Source of the DNA: JAUXFS01 sp050329575
Lineage (GTDB): Bacteria; Pseudomonadota; Alphaproteobacteria; Rhodospirillales; Defluviicoccaceae
Reading direction: 5' to 3'
DNA: 64,000 nt
NCBI GenBank assembly: GCA_050329575.1
Contig: JBHJOP010000039.1
Coordinates: 16,270 to 80,269, forward strand
The notes under the pieces are model-generated. The model did no database searches. It was not told where the DNA came from and worked only from the letters and a program-made list of their open reading frames with translations. The position numbers were made by a program, and so were the translations under genes. The stretch's first letter is position 1, and each line of letters begins with the position of its first letter. Positions 27,661 to 36,435 of the stretch are shown piece after piece.

Positions 27661-27692
27661 GTCCGCCCCCGCCTGTTCAGGCGGGGGCGGAC
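27661..27692. repeat. 15-bp perfect inverted repeat with a TT loop
   Basis: GTCCGCCCCCGCCTG (27661-27675), TT, then the exact complement CAGGCGGGGGCGGAC (27678-27692). The hairpin would be very stable. There is no T-run and no gene ends nearby, so it is not a conventional terminator; it could be a repetitive-element stem or a protein site. Confidence 0.7.
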
Positions 27693-27871
27693 CGTCAGCC
27701 ACCCCGTGCCGATCGGTCCGCGACGATGCGTCCGGCCGGCGCTGGTGGGGAGGAGAAAATCGGCCGACGGTGGCAGTCTAGCAGCTTCCGGCCGCCGATC
27801 CCACCGACCGGAACCCGCAGATCTTCGCCCCCCTCTCGATATCAGGTTGTGGTGCCGCCGGATTGGCGCAA

Positions 27872-27889
27872 CGGGCGTGCGCACGCCCG
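27872..27889. repeat. 18-bp perfect palindrome
   Basis: CGGGCGTGCGCACGCCCG is fully self-complementary and lies about 130 bases upstream of the TAXI binding-protein start. It could be an operator; nothing else supports a specific regulator. Confidence 0.5.
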
Positions 27890-28021
27890 CTGACTGGCAT
27901 CGGGGTTCCGTTGCCCGCCGACGGTCGGCGCCATAAACTGAGATCGGTACGGGTGGCGCGCGACAGCGCGAGCGGCCAAGCCCACAACCAAGGCCACGAC
28001 AACGCCAAGGGAGAAACATCC

Positions 28022-29056
28022 ATGTTCGACACGTTGACGAGACGGTTGCTGATGACGGTGACGGCGGCGACAATGATCGCCGTGGCGGCCGGCGGCCCCG
28101 CGGCGGCGACCGAGGAGCGGTCCTACCTGCTCGCCACCGCCACCACCGGCGGCACCTACTATCCCGTCGGCGTCGCGCTGGCGACGCTGACCAAGGTCAA
28201 GCTGCAGCCCAAGGAGAAGGTCTCGCTGTCGGCGATCACCTCCGCCGGCTCGGGCGAGAACATCAAGCTGCTGCGGGAGAACCAGGTCCAGTTCGCCATC
28301 CTGCAGGGCCTGTACGGGGCCTGGGCACGCACCGGCGGCGGCCAGCTGGCGGCCGACGGCCCGCAGAAGAATCTGCGCTCGATCACCATGCTGTGGCAGA
28401 ACGTCGAGCACTTCGTCGTCCGTTCCGAGCACGCCAAGACGGGGACCGCCGCCGACCTGGCCAACCTCAAGGGCCGGAAGTTCTCGATCGGCGAGCGCAA
28501 TTCGGGGACCGAGGGGTCGGGACGCGTCATCCTCGCCGGCCTCGGTATCGACCCCGACAACACCTTCGACCTGGTGTTCATGGGTTACAACCCGAGCGCC
28601 GACGCCCTCCAGAACGGCACCATCGACGGCATCAACACCCCTGCCGGCGTGCCGGTCGCCGCCGTCACCCGTCTCGCCGCCGCCCTCGGCGACAGGATCC
28701 GCGTCCTCGACTTTACCGCCGAGCAGACCGCTGCCGCCAACAAGGCGGTCGGCGTCGATCTGTGGACCCGTTTCGTCATTCCCGCCGGCACCTATCCCGG
28801 CCAGGCGAAGGACATCGAGACCGTCGGCCAACCCAACTTCCTCGCCGTCCGCGATGACGTCGACGAGGACGCCGTCTACATGATTACCAAGGCGATCTTC
28901 GAGAACCTCGGCTTCATCCAGGCGATCCACAAGGCCACCAACGAGATGACCCTGGAGCGGGCGATGGACGGGCTGCCGCTGCCGCTGCATCCCGGCGCCG
29001 CCCGGTACTACCGGGAACGCGGGCTCGCCATCCCCGCCGCCCTGATCGCCGAGTAG
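28022..29056 (+). CDS. TAXI-family TRAP solute-binding protein, second system
   Basis: A 344-residue periplasmic binding protein. Residues 1-30 form a signal peptide ending in GGPAAAT. TAXI signatures are LLATATTGGTYYPVGVALAT, SAGSGENIKLLRENQVQFAI, GRKFSIGERNSGTEGSGR and LPLHPGAARYYRERG. ATG at 28022 follows AAGGGAGAAACATCC. Followed 70 bases later by its own permease. Sequence differs clearly from the binding protein at 5932-6930, so the ligand probably differs. Confidence 0.93.
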   Translation: MFDTLTRRLLMTVTAATMIAVAAGGPAAATEERSYLLATATTGGTYYPVGVALATLTKVKLQPKEKVSLSAITSAGSGENIKLLRENQVQFAILQGLYGAWARTGGGQLAADGPQKNLRSITMLWQNVEHFVVRSEHAKTGTAADLANLKGRKFSIGERNSGTEGSGRVILAGLGIDPDNTFDLVFMGYNPSADALQNGTIDGINTPAGVPVAAVTRLAAALGDRIRVLDFTAEQTAAANKAVGVDLWTRFVIPAGTYPGQAKDIETVGQPNFLAVRDDVDEDAVYMITKAIFENLGFIQAIHKATNEMTLERAMDGLPLPLHPGAARYYRERGLAIPAALIAE

Positions 29057-29126
29057 ACCCCGGGAACCGGCGCCGGACGGCCGCCGCTCGGACCGCCGTC
29101 CGAACCGCGGCCGTCCCCCGCCCGCA

Positions 29127-31268
29127 ATGAGCGAACCGCCGAACGACAGCGGAGGGGGTTTCGACCGGGAGCGCGGCGAAACCGAGGCGACGGTGAGGTC
29201 GGCCGCGTCGCCGGCGGGGCGCGTCGTATTCTGGGCCGGGGTGGTGATCTCGCTCGCCCACATCTATTTCAACACCCTCGGCACCCTGTCGGAGCTGTGG
29301 ACCTCGGCGATCCACTTCGGCACCTTCGGCTTCCTCTGCGCGCTGGTGTTTCCGATCGCCCGCGGGGGGCGTTCGGCGATGCGGCGGACCTGGCTCGCCG
29401 TCGACATCGTGATCGGCGCACTGGCGCTGGTCAGCGCCGTCTACCTGATCGGAGCCGAGCGGGCGTTGTTCGACCGCGGCGTCCGGTTCGCGGCCGGCGA
29501 CTGGGCCGTTTCGATCCTCGCCATTCTGCTCGCCGTCGAGTTCACCCGCCGCACCACCGGCTGGATCATTCCGATCCTGATCGTTCTCTCGCTCTCCTAC
29601 GTCGCTTGGTGGGGCCGCTATGTCATTGGCGTGTTTCAGTTTCCCGGTCTGACGGTGGAGACGGTGCTGTTCCGCAGCTACTTCGGCGGCGACGGCATGT
29701 TCGGGACGATCGCCCGGATTTCATCCACCTACGTGTTCATGTTCATCCTGTTCGGGGCCTTTCTGGTGCGCTCCGGAGCGGGCGAGTTCATCATCGATCT
29801 GGCGCGCTGCGCCGCCGGCCGCCTGGTCGGCGGACCCGGGCTGGTGGCGGTGCTCGGCTCGGGACTGATGGGTTCGATCTCCGGCTCGGCGGTGGCCAAC
29901 ACGGTGTCGACGGGGGTGATCACCATCCCGCTGATGAATCGCTCCGGCTTCACCCCCCGCTTCGCCGCCGGCGTCGAGGCGGCGGCGTCGACCGGCGGCC
30001 AGCTGATGCCACCGGTGATGGGCGCGGGCGCGTTCATCATGGCGAGCTACACCCAGATCCCCTACCTCGAGATTGTCGCGGTGTCGGCGCTGCCGGCGAT
30101 CCTGTACTTCCTGTCGGTGGCGTTCTGGGTGCGGATCGAGGCCAAACGCCTGGGCATCGTGGCCATCGCCGAGGACGACCGTCCCGCCGTCCTTACCGTG
30201 CTGCGCCGGGGCGGGCATTCGCTGATCCCGATCGCCGTACTCGTCGGTTTGCTGGTCTGGGGCTTCACGCCGACCTACGCCGCCGGGATCAGCATTCTGG
30301 CGGTGATCGGCGCCTCGTGGCTGTCGCCGACGCCGATGGGGCCGCGGGCGATCGTCGAGGCGCTGGCGCTGGGGGCACGCAACATGACCGCCACCGCGGT
30401 GCTGCTGGTCGCGGTTGGGTTGATCGTCAACGTCATCACCACCACCGGCGTCGGCAACACCTTCTCACTGATGGTCAACGAGTGGGCGGGCGGCAGCCTG
30501 ATCGTCACCATTGTCCTCGTCGCGCTGGCCTCGCTGGTGCTCGGCATGGGGCTGCCGGTGACGGCCGCCTACATCGTTCTCGCCACCCTGTCGGCACCGG
30601 CGCTCTACGATCTGATCGTCCAGGGGCAGCTGGTCGCGGCGATCGCGGAGGGGACCGTCCCGGACGCGGCGCGGGCGGTGCTGATGCTCGTCGGTGCCGA
30701 TCCGACGCTGCTCGGCACCGCGATGCCCCACGAGCAGGCGGCATCGCTGGTTGCCCAGATCCCCGACGCGATGAGAGGGGTGGTGCTGGAACAGACCCTG
30801 AGCGCGGCGGTGCTGACCGCGGCACTCCTGTCCGCCCACATGATCATCTTCTGGCTGTCCCAGGACTCCAACGTCACCCCGCCGGTGTGCCTGACCGCCT
30901 TCGCCGCCGCCGCGATCGCCGGCACACCGCCGATGGCGACCGGTTTGACCGCCTGGAAGATCGCCAAGGGCCTTTATGTCGTGCCCCTGTTGTTCGCGTA
31001 CACCCCGTTCCTCGCGGGCGATCCGGCGGGTGCACTCACCATCTTCGCCTTTGCCACCGTCGGCCTCTACGCCCTCACCGCGGCGATCTCCGGGTACGCC
31101 GAATCGCCCCTTGGCTGGCCGCTGCGGGCGCCGCTGGCGGCAGCCGGCGTGGTGCTGTTGTGGCCGCTGGCGGTGGAATGGAAGCTGGCGGGTTTGGTCG
31201 CCGTCGCGGCGATCGTCGTCCTCGGCAGCCGCTGGTCGCGGCGCACGGCGGTGCGCCCCGACCGCTAG
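29127..31268 (+). CDS. TRAP transporter fused permease, second TAXI system
   Basis: A 713-residue inner-membrane permease joining DctQ-like and DctM-like parts. Signatures: GSISGSAVANTVSTGVITIP, STGGQLMPPVMGAGAFIMAS, LGMGLPVTAAYIVLATLSAP and TPPVCLTAFAAAAIAGTPP. Unlike the permease at 3436-5838 it has no DUF3394-like extension and no Usp gene follows. Its stop overlaps the convergent Panacea-like gene by four bases. Confidence 0.93.
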   Translation: MSEPPNDSGGGFDRERGETEATVRSAASPAGRVVFWAGVVISLAHIYFNTLGTLSELWTSAIHFGTFGFLCALVFPIARGGRSAMRRTWLAVDIVIGALALVSAVYLIGAERALFDRGVRFAAGDWAVSILAILLAVEFTRRTTGWIIPILIVLSLSYVAWWGRYVIGVFQFPGLTVETVLFRSYFGGDGMFGTIARISSTYVFMFILFGAFLVRSGAGEFIIDLARCAAGRLVGGPGLVAVLGSGLMGSISGSAVANTVSTGVITIPLMNRSGFTPRFAAGVEAAASTGGQLMPPVMGAGAFIMASYTQIPYLEIVAVSALPAILYFLSVAFWVRIEAKRLGIVAIAEDDRPAVLTVLRRGGHSLIPIAVLVGLLVWGFTPTYAAGISILAVIGASWLSPTPMGPRAIVEALALGARNMTATAVLLVAVGLIVNVITTTGVGNTFSLMVNEWAGGSLIVTIVLVALASLVLGMGLPVTAAYIVLATLSAPALYDLIVQGQLVAAIAEGTVPDAARAVLMLVGADPTLLGTAMPHEQAASLVAQIPDAMRGVVLEQTLSAAVLTAALLSAHMIIFWLSQDSNVTPPVCLTAFAAAAIAGTPPMATGLTAWKIAKGLYVVPLLFAYTPFLAGDPAGALTIFAFATVGLYALTAAISGYAESPLGWPLRAPLAAAGVVLLWPLAVEWKLAGLVAVAAIVVLGSRWSRRTAVRPDR

Positions 31269-31804
31269 CCGAGCGAGGTCGGCTTCGTCCCCGGCGTCCA
31301 CGCCGCGATCGCCACTGCCCGACCGGTGTGGGTGCGCAGGACCTTCGGACGGGCCGGCGGGAGCGCAGTTCCGGCGTCGCGCGCGGTCGACGACAGCCGC
31401 ATCAGGTCGCCGTCGATCTCGGCGCCGTCGCCGCGTCGGCGGGCAAGCCGGTAGGCGGCCGTGTCACAGGTGATCCGCGTCAGGTGCTCGGTCGAGCAAT
31501 GACCGTAGCGGCCCCAGACGTCGTCGAGCACCGCCGCCGCCTCACTGGGAATCCGCGCCTCGATGTCGATGTCGGGGCGCCCCGCGGCGAGCGCCAAGTG
31601 AACGTTGGGTTCGATCGGTCCCGCCTCCTCGGCGACGAACACCGCCGGCATCAGGCGGCGGCCGCCATGACGCGCGGCAAACGCGCACTGGGCCAGATAC
31701 ATCAGCCGCTGCAGCTTCTGCGGTTGCAGATAGGCGTTCTTCGACCGCGCCCGGGCGGCGAACCAGAACGCGGCGACGAAAGCGGATCTCAGGGCGGCGG
31801 GCAT
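31265..31804 (-). CDS. Panacea/DUF4065-like protein
   Basis: A 179-residue soluble protein. The segment KNAYLQPQKLQRLMYLAQCA, then LMPAVFVAEEAGPIEPNVHL and VLDDVWGRYGHCSTEHLTRI, follows the pattern of the Panacea (DUF4065/SocA-like) domain. That domain is best known from antitoxins, where it neutralises partner toxins, but also occurs in stand-alone proteins. No toxin-like gene is adjacent here. Family assignment is by eye and moderate; function is undecided. Confidence 0.55.
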   Translation of the reverse strand: MPAALRSAFVAAFWFAARARSKNAYLQPQKLQRLMYLAQCAFAARHGGRRLMPAVFVAEEAGPIEPNVHLALAAGRPDIDIEARIPSEAAAVLDDVWGRYGHCSTEHLTRITCDTAAYRLARRRGDGAEIDGDLMRLSSTARDAGTALPPARPKVLRTHTGRAVAIAAWTPGTKPTSLG

Positions 31805-31886
31805 TGGACTCCCCTCGGCGATGCCAGTGGCGCCGGTCGCGATTCGCGGGCACTCTAGGCTCCTCGCCCCAATAAAGGGTTAAGCG

Positions 31887-34340
31887 ATGTCCGCTGCCCC
31901 CGCGCACCGACGGAATGCCGTGGCCCTCGTGCTGGCGACCGTGCTGGTCGGGCTGTCGGCGGCAGCGGCGATCGCGATCCACCAGCGCACCGCCGTCGTC
32001 CACTGGCTGCTGGCTCGAGCCTTGGCTTCCGGCGATCTCGCATCGACCCGTTTCACCGTCGAGGCGGTCGGGCTCGACCGGCTGGTGCTGGGCGGCGTTC
32101 GCCCCGACCTCGCCGGGTGGGAGCATCACGACGGCCGCATCGTCGTCCGTTATGCCCCGCGACAGCTTCTCGCCCGGCACGTGGAGGCGATCGAGATCGA
32201 TGGCTTCGGGTTCGTCGTCACCCTGCCGCGGGCGAACGGTGACCCCGCGATCGCGCTCCCGGCAGTGCCGTCGACACACCCGGGCGGCGGCGGTCCCGGC
32301 TGGACGGTCGGCAGCGTCGAGATCCGCGACATGCGGATCGCCATTGACGGACCATGGACCGCTGCAGCAGTGATCGACGGCCACGCCGGCAGTCGCAGCG
32401 ACGGCGCCTACGAGGGCGCCCTCACCCTCGCCGGATCGCTGACGCCCCCCGATCTGTCGGCGAGCGCCTTCGCGGGGTCGCTCGCCTTCACGGTTTCGCC
32501 GCAGGGACCGACGACGCTGAGCGCGACGCTCACCGCCGAGCCCCTCAATCTGCCGCTGTTCGCCGCTCGCGAGGGCCGCTTCACGGCGATGCTGCGCGAT
32601 GGGACGATCGCCCTCGTTGGCCGGCTCCTGACCGAAGACGGTTCCATCGATGTCGAGGCCGAGGGTCGGGTGCCGCGGGAATTCTCCCTCGCCGCGCTCG
32701 CCGGAACGCTCCGCATCACCGCCGAACGGCCGCCGCTGCCGCTGCTTCGGGCGCGCAGCGCGCGACTGGAGGCGGATCTCGCCGAAGGGGCCGCGACCGC
32801 GACGCTCGAGATCCTCGCCCGCGAGGGCCGGGTGTCGATCGCTGCCGCGGGGCCGCTGCCGGCGACGGCGGCAGTGACGGCGCTGCGCGGCCAGGCCACC
32901 GTCGATCTCGATCTTGCCGACGTCGCGCTGCCGGGCATCGCGGCGCCGCTCGCCGTCAAGGGTCGCACCGCAGTCACCGCCGGCGACGTGACCGTGTCGC
33001 TCCACCTGCTCACGCCCCTGGTGGTGACGCTGTCCGGTTCGCAAGGACCGGTCGCGGCGACGATCGCCCCCGACGACCGGCCGCTGCTGGCCGGCCGGCC
33101 GGCGCGGATCACCGAACGCGCCGAGCTCAGGGTTCGCGAGGCCCGCATCGCCACGGCCGCCCGCCCCTTCGCCATCGCCGACGTCGACGCCACCCTCGCC
33201 CTCGACCCGGCACCGCAGATCGAGATTCGTCGCGCCGTGGTCCGGGACCTCGGACCGCCGCCGGCTCTGGCGCCGGTGACGGTGGCCGGGCGGGTCTCGC
33301 TCGACGATCGCGACCTGCGGTTCGCGGGCCGGTTGAGCGCCGCCCGCAACCGTCTGGTCGTCGATGTCGACGGCTCCCACCGGACCGGCACCGATCGCGG
33401 CGGCGCCCGGGTGCGCCTTCATCCGCTCACCTTCCGGCCGGACGGCTTGCAGCCCGGCGACCTGGTCGCCGGCCTCGGCGACCGCATCGCCGCGGTCGAC
33501 GGACGGCTGCACGCCGAGGGTCGGCTCGACTGGGGCCGTCGCGCCCCGGCCTCCGCCTTTACCATTCGCCTCGACGACGTGTCGTTCGGTATCGACGCCC
33601 TCCGTCTCGATGGGGTCGGGGGCCGCATCGTCATCGATCGCCTCTGGCCGCTGCGCACCCCGCCGGGACAGTCGCTGACCGTGCGGCGAATCGGCGTCGG
33701 CGCTCCGATGACCGACGCCGTCGTGACCTTCCGCATCGACGAGCAGAGCCGCATCGTCCTCGACGAGGCCCGGATCGACGTGCTCGGCGGACGATCCTCG
33801 GTCGTCCCGACGGTCCTCGATCCGGCCGCCGACGCCCATCGTCTGGACGTGCGGCTGATCGGGATCGATCTCGCGGCGCTGCTCGCCGTTGCCGACATCG
33901 ACGGCGCCGCCGCGTCCGGCCGGCTGACCGGCGACGTGCCGCTCGTCGTTACCGCGGCTGGCTTTTCGGTGAGCGGCGCGGTGCTGACCACCGAGGCGCC
34001 TGGCCTCCTCCGCTACGTTCCGGCGACCCCGCCCGTCGCATTGCAAGCCGGCGGCGAAGGGGTTAGCCTGATGCTCGCCGCGCTCCGCAACTTCCATTAC
34101 GACGAGATTGCGATGCGCGCCGACGGCCGCAGCGGCGAGGAGTGGAGGGTCAGACTGGCGATCAACGGTAACAACCCGGACTTCATGGATGGTCATCCTT
34201 TTGTCTTCAACCTCGACCTCAGCGGCAGGTTGGACGAGGTCATCCGCGCGGGGCTGCTCGGCTACCGGCTGCCGACGCGCATCGGTGAGGGTCTGTCGAG
34301 GGGGGATCGGAGGCCGGCCGATAGGGAGTCCCGACCGTGA
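31887..34340 (+). CDS. ydbH: YdbH-like AsmA-family protein
   Basis: An 817-residue protein with an N-terminal membrane anchor (about residues 10-30) and a long, repetitive beta-rich periplasmic body typical of AsmA-like proteins. In Escherichia coli YdbH, with TamB and YhdP, helps move phospholipids between inner and outer membrane. The assignment is supported by the next two genes, which match YnbE and YdbL, the same trio as in E. coli. The stop overlaps the ynbE start as GTGA. Confidence 0.8.
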   Translation: MSAAPAHRRNAVALVLATVLVGLSAAAAIAIHQRTAVVHWLLARALASGDLASTRFTVEAVGLDRLVLGGVRPDLAGWEHHDGRIVVRYAPRQLLARHVEAIEIDGFGFVVTLPRANGDPAIALPAVPSTHPGGGGPGWTVGSVEIRDMRIAIDGPWTAAAVIDGHAGSRSDGAYEGALTLAGSLTPPDLSASAFAGSLAFTVSPQGPTTLSATLTAEPLNLPLFAAREGRFTAMLRDGTIALVGRLLTEDGSIDVEAEGRVPREFSLAALAGTLRITAERPPLPLLRARSARLEADLAEGAATATLEILAREGRVSIAAAGPLPATAAVTALRGQATVDLDLADVALPGIAAPLAVKGRTAVTAGDVTVSLHLLTPLVVTLSGSQGPVAATIAPDDRPLLAGRPARITERAELRVREARIATAARPFAIADVDATLALDPAPQIEIRRAVVRDLGPPPALAPVTVAGRVSLDDRDLRFAGRLSAARNRLVVDVDGSHRTGTDRGGARVRLHPLTFRPDGLQPGDLVAGLGDRIAAVDGRLHAEGRLDWGRRAPASAFTIRLDDVSFGIDALRLDGVGGRIVIDRLWPLRTPPGQSLTVRRIGVGAPMTDAVVTFRIDEQSRIVLDEARIDVLGGRSSVVPTVLDPAADAHRLDVRLIGIDLAALLAVADIDGAAASGRLTGDVPLVVTAAGFSVSGAVLTTEAPGLLRYVPATPPVALQAGGEGVSLMLAALRNFHYDEIAMRADGRSGEEWRVRLAINGNNPDFMDGHPFVFNLDLSGRLDEVIRAGLLGYRLPTRIGEGLSRGDRRPADRESRP

Positions 34341-34531
34341 GCGCGCGAAGTCTGCCGTCGGCGATCATCCTCGCCACTGCCGCGACCCTCGGGTGCCAGC
34401 CGACGGTCAAGCTGCAGGCCCCTCGGGAACCGATCACCATCAACCTCAACGTCAGGATCGAACACGAGATCCGGGTCAAGGTCGACAAGGAACTGGAGAC
34501 TCTGTTCGAGAAGGATCCGGAGCTGTTCTGA
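34337..34531 (+). CDS. ynbE: YnbE-like outer-membrane lipoprotein
   Basis: A 64-residue lipoprotein precursor: signal residues 1-19 and a lipobox ending at Cys20 (ATLGC). The mature part contains EPITINLNVRIEHEIRVKVD, the YnbE/DUF-type conserved segment. YnbE is the outer-membrane partner of YdbH in E. coli. GTG start coupled to ydbH. Confidence 0.82.
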   Translation: MSARSLPSAIILATAATLGCQPTVKLQAPREPITINLNVRIEHEIRVKVDKELETLFEKDPELF

Positions 34532-34533
34532 CG

Positions 34534-34908
34534 ATGACCGACCGACGTTTCGCGATCGTCGCTCTGGCGCGCGCCGCGGCCGCCGCGTTGACCTTCGCCC
34601 TGCTCGCCGTGCTGCCGCCCGCCGCCGGCCCCGCGCACGCGCTCACCCTCGACGAGGCTCGGCAGGCCGGCTGGGTCGGCGAGCGTCCGGACGGCTATCT
34701 CGGCCTCGTCGATCCGGCGGCCCCGGCCGCCGCTCGGAAGCTGGTCGACGACGTCAACGTCAAGCGCCGCGCCCACTATGCCGACATCGCGCAACGCACC
34801 GGCGCCGACGTTCGCGACGTCGGCATCCTGGCCGGCGAGAAGCTGATCTCCGGCGCCAACCCCGGAACCTTCGTCATGGACGCCGCCGGCCGCTGGCGGC
34901 GCAGGTGA
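34534..34908 (+). CDS. ydbL: YdbL-like (DUF1318) periplasmic protein
   Basis: A 124-residue exported protein with a signal region over residues 1-36 and a DUF1318 body: LDEARQAGWVGERPDGYLGLV then DDVNVKRRAHYADIAQRTG and VGILAGEKLISGA. YdbL is thought to modulate the YdbH-YnbE interaction. Two bases after the ynbE stop; last gene of the operon. Confidence 0.85.
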   Translation: MTDRRFAIVALARAAAAALTFALLAVLPPAAGPAHALTLDEARQAGWVGERPDGYLGLVDPAAPAAARKLVDDVNVKRRAHYADIAQRTGADVRDVGILAGEKLISGANPGTFVMDAAGRWRRR

Positions 34909-34933
34909 CGCCGGCGCCGGCCGGTCAACGGCC

Positions 34934-36067
34934 TCAGATGTAGTACTCCTGCATCGGCGGGAAACCGTTGAAGCCCTGCGCGGCGTAGACCGACGTGTAG
35001 GCGCCGGCGCTCAGCAGGGTGACTCGGTCGCCGCTCCGCAAGGCCAGCGGCAGGGTGTAGGGCGTCTTCTCGTAGAGGATGTCGGCTCCGTCGCAGGTCG
35101 GCCCGGCGATCACCACCGGCCCCTCCGGCTGGCCGTCGTAGGGCGTGCACAGCGGGTATCTGATCGCCTCCTCCATGGTCTCGGCGAGGCCGCCGAACTT
35201 GCCGACGTCGAAGTACACCCAGCGCTCCCGGTCCTCGTAGCGCTTGCGCGAGACCAGCAGCACCTCGGTGCGAATCACCCCCGCCTCGGCGGCGATGCAG
35301 CGACCCGGTTCGATGATCATCCGCGGCAGGTCGTTGCCGAAGTGTCTGGTCATCGCCCGCATGATGGCACCGGCGAAACGATCGATCGGCGGCAGGTGGT
35401 CGCCACGGTAGCGTGCCGGGAAGCCGCCGCCGAGATTGATCATCCGCAGCTCGAGGCCGGCGTGGCGGAGATCGGAGAACACCTTCGCGGTGCGGCCGAT
35501 GGCGACCTCCCAGCGCTCAGGTTCGGTCTGCTGCGAGCCGACATGGAACGAGATCCCCTCTGGGTCGAGGCCGAGGTCGGCGGCGCGCAGCATCAGATCG
35601 CGGGCCATGTCGAGCTCACACCCGAACTTGCGCGACAGCGGCCATTGGGAACCGTCGCTGGACACCAGGATGCGACAGTACACCTTGGCTCCCGGTGCCT
35701 CCGCCGCAAGTTTCTGCAGCTCCTCCAGGCTGTCGAAGGCGAACAGGCGAACGCCGCGTTGGTAGGCGCGGGCGATGTCGCTGCGCCGTTTGACGGTGTT
35801 GCCGAACGAGATTCGCGTCGGCGCGGCGCCGGCGTCCAGGCACTGGTCGACCTCGTTGGCGCTGGCGGCATCGAAGCTCGAGCCGAGATCGACGAGAGTG
35901 CGCAGCAGCGGTGGCGCCGGGTTGGCCTTGACCGCGTAGTAGACGTCGGCCACGGGCATCGCGGCGCGCAGGGCTTGGTAGTTGGCGGCGACTTCGTCGA
36001 GATCGACGACCAGGAACGGCGTCTCGCGGCCGCCGTCACCGAGGAAACGGACAATTTTGGGAGTCAT
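34934..36067 (-). CDS. Ornithine (or lysine/ornithine) decarboxylase, fold type III
   Basis: A 377-residue PLP enzyme that makes putrescine from ornithine (possibly cadaverine from lysine). The Schiff-base lysine lies in VYYAVKANPAPPLL, the PLP-phosphate glycine-rich turn is INLGGGFPARY, PGRCIAAEAGV follows, and the second-subunit active-site cysteine is in GPTCDGADILYEK. Length fits the eukaryotic-like ODC group common in alphaproteobacteria. ATG at 36067 follows GGAGGAGGGGCC. Upstream lies a long leader with a promoter, hairpin and 31-codon ORF, which suggests regulation by polyamines or ornithine. Confidence 0.92.
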   Translation of the reverse strand: MTPKIVRFLGDGGRETPFLVVDLDEVAANYQALRAAMPVADVYYAVKANPAPPLLRTLVDLGSSFDAASANEVDQCLDAGAAPTRISFGNTVKRRSDIARAYQRGVRLFAFDSLEELQKLAAEAPGAKVYCRILVSSDGSQWPLSRKFGCELDMARDLMLRAADLGLDPEGISFHVGSQQTEPERWEVAIGRTAKVFSDLRHAGLELRMINLGGGFPARYRGDHLPPIDRFAGAIMRAMTRHFGNDLPRMIIEPGRCIAAEAGVIRTEVLLVSRKRYEDRERWVYFDVGKFGGLAETMEEAIRYPLCTPYDGQPEGPVVIAGPTCDGADILYEKTPYTLPLALRSGDRVTLLSAGAYTSVYAAQGFNGFPPMQEYYI

Positions 36068-36366
36068 GGCCCCCTCCTCCAGGTTCGCTGTTCATGAACA
36101 CACGGATACGCGTGCCGGCCCGCTCGGGCGGCGCGTCGCAACGGTGGCTTGCGGCGAATTACGCCGCCAACAGACTGGAGTGGGGATTCTTCCTGCCGAG
36201 CAGAAGGATGTACGACTTGCGATAACCGCAGGTCCAATCCATGACCGTGATCATTGTAACTTCCTCCAACAGCACCGGTTCCTCGGCCCGACCGGTCGGC
36301 TAAAAGAGGACTGTTCCGACGCGACCTTCGCGTACAAGCATGCGAAGGAGCAACGGAAGCGAGGGA
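36068..36366 (-). promoter_or_regulatory. RNA leader of the ornithine decarboxylase gene (speF-motif-like position)
   Basis: From the predicted start of transcription near 36365 to the decarboxylase ATG is about 300 bases. It contains a strong stem-loop at 36314-36358 (CCTTCGC pairs with GCGAAGG, extended by TTCCG with CGGAA), then the leader ORF. An RNA motif named speF is described upstream of ornithine decarboxylase in alphaproteobacteria; this leader has the right place and size, but a covariance-model match could not be tested. Confidence 0.5.
36159..36254 (-). CDS. Candidate 31-residue leader peptide upstream of ornithine decarboxylase
   Basis: A short ORF on the minus strand, 91 bases before the decarboxylase start. 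It begins ATG at 36254 after GGAGGAA (36261-36267) with six bases of spacing, one of the best ribosome sites in the window, and ends TAA at 36159. The peptide starts MITVMDWTCGYRKSYI and continues LLLGRKNPHSS; it is rich in basic and aromatic residues and has no membrane pattern. By position it could be a regulatory leader peptide sensing ornithine or polyamine through ribosome stalling, as shown for SpeFL in enteric bacteria; sequence relation to SpeFL is not evident. Too short for ordinary gene calling. Confidence 0.65.
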   Translation of the reverse strand: MITVMDWTCGYRKSYILLLGRKNPHSSLLAA

Positions 36367-36371
36367 TCGCG

Positions 36372-36400
36372 GTTATATGCGAAACGGCCGGACGATTCAA
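36372..36400 (-). promoter_or_regulatory. Sigma-70-like promoter of the ornithine decarboxylase transcript
   Basis: On the minus strand TTGAAT (36400-36395) and TATAAC (36377-36372) are exactly 17 bases apart, near consensus. It reads toward the leader peptide and decarboxylase and lies inside an AT-richer patch. Confidence 0.65.
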
Positions 36401-36435
36401 AGAATAATTTCAGCGGCCGGACGGATCGCCCGCCG

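Larger units (their letters stand above)
27385..28021. other. Long divergent intergenic region with palindromes
   Basis: A 637-base gap between the Anbu operon (minus) and the second TAXI operon (plus). Short open frames here (for example at 27504-27893) show no coding signs. It holds a 15-bp perfect inverted repeat at 27661-27692 and an 18-bp perfect palindrome at 27872-27889, listed separately. No RNA gene was recognised. Confidence 0.5.

Noticed and set aside
27504..27893. Short plus-strand ORFs in the divergent spacer
   Set aside because: Arg/Pro-rich, overlapping in several frames, crossing the hairpin, with no ribosome sites.
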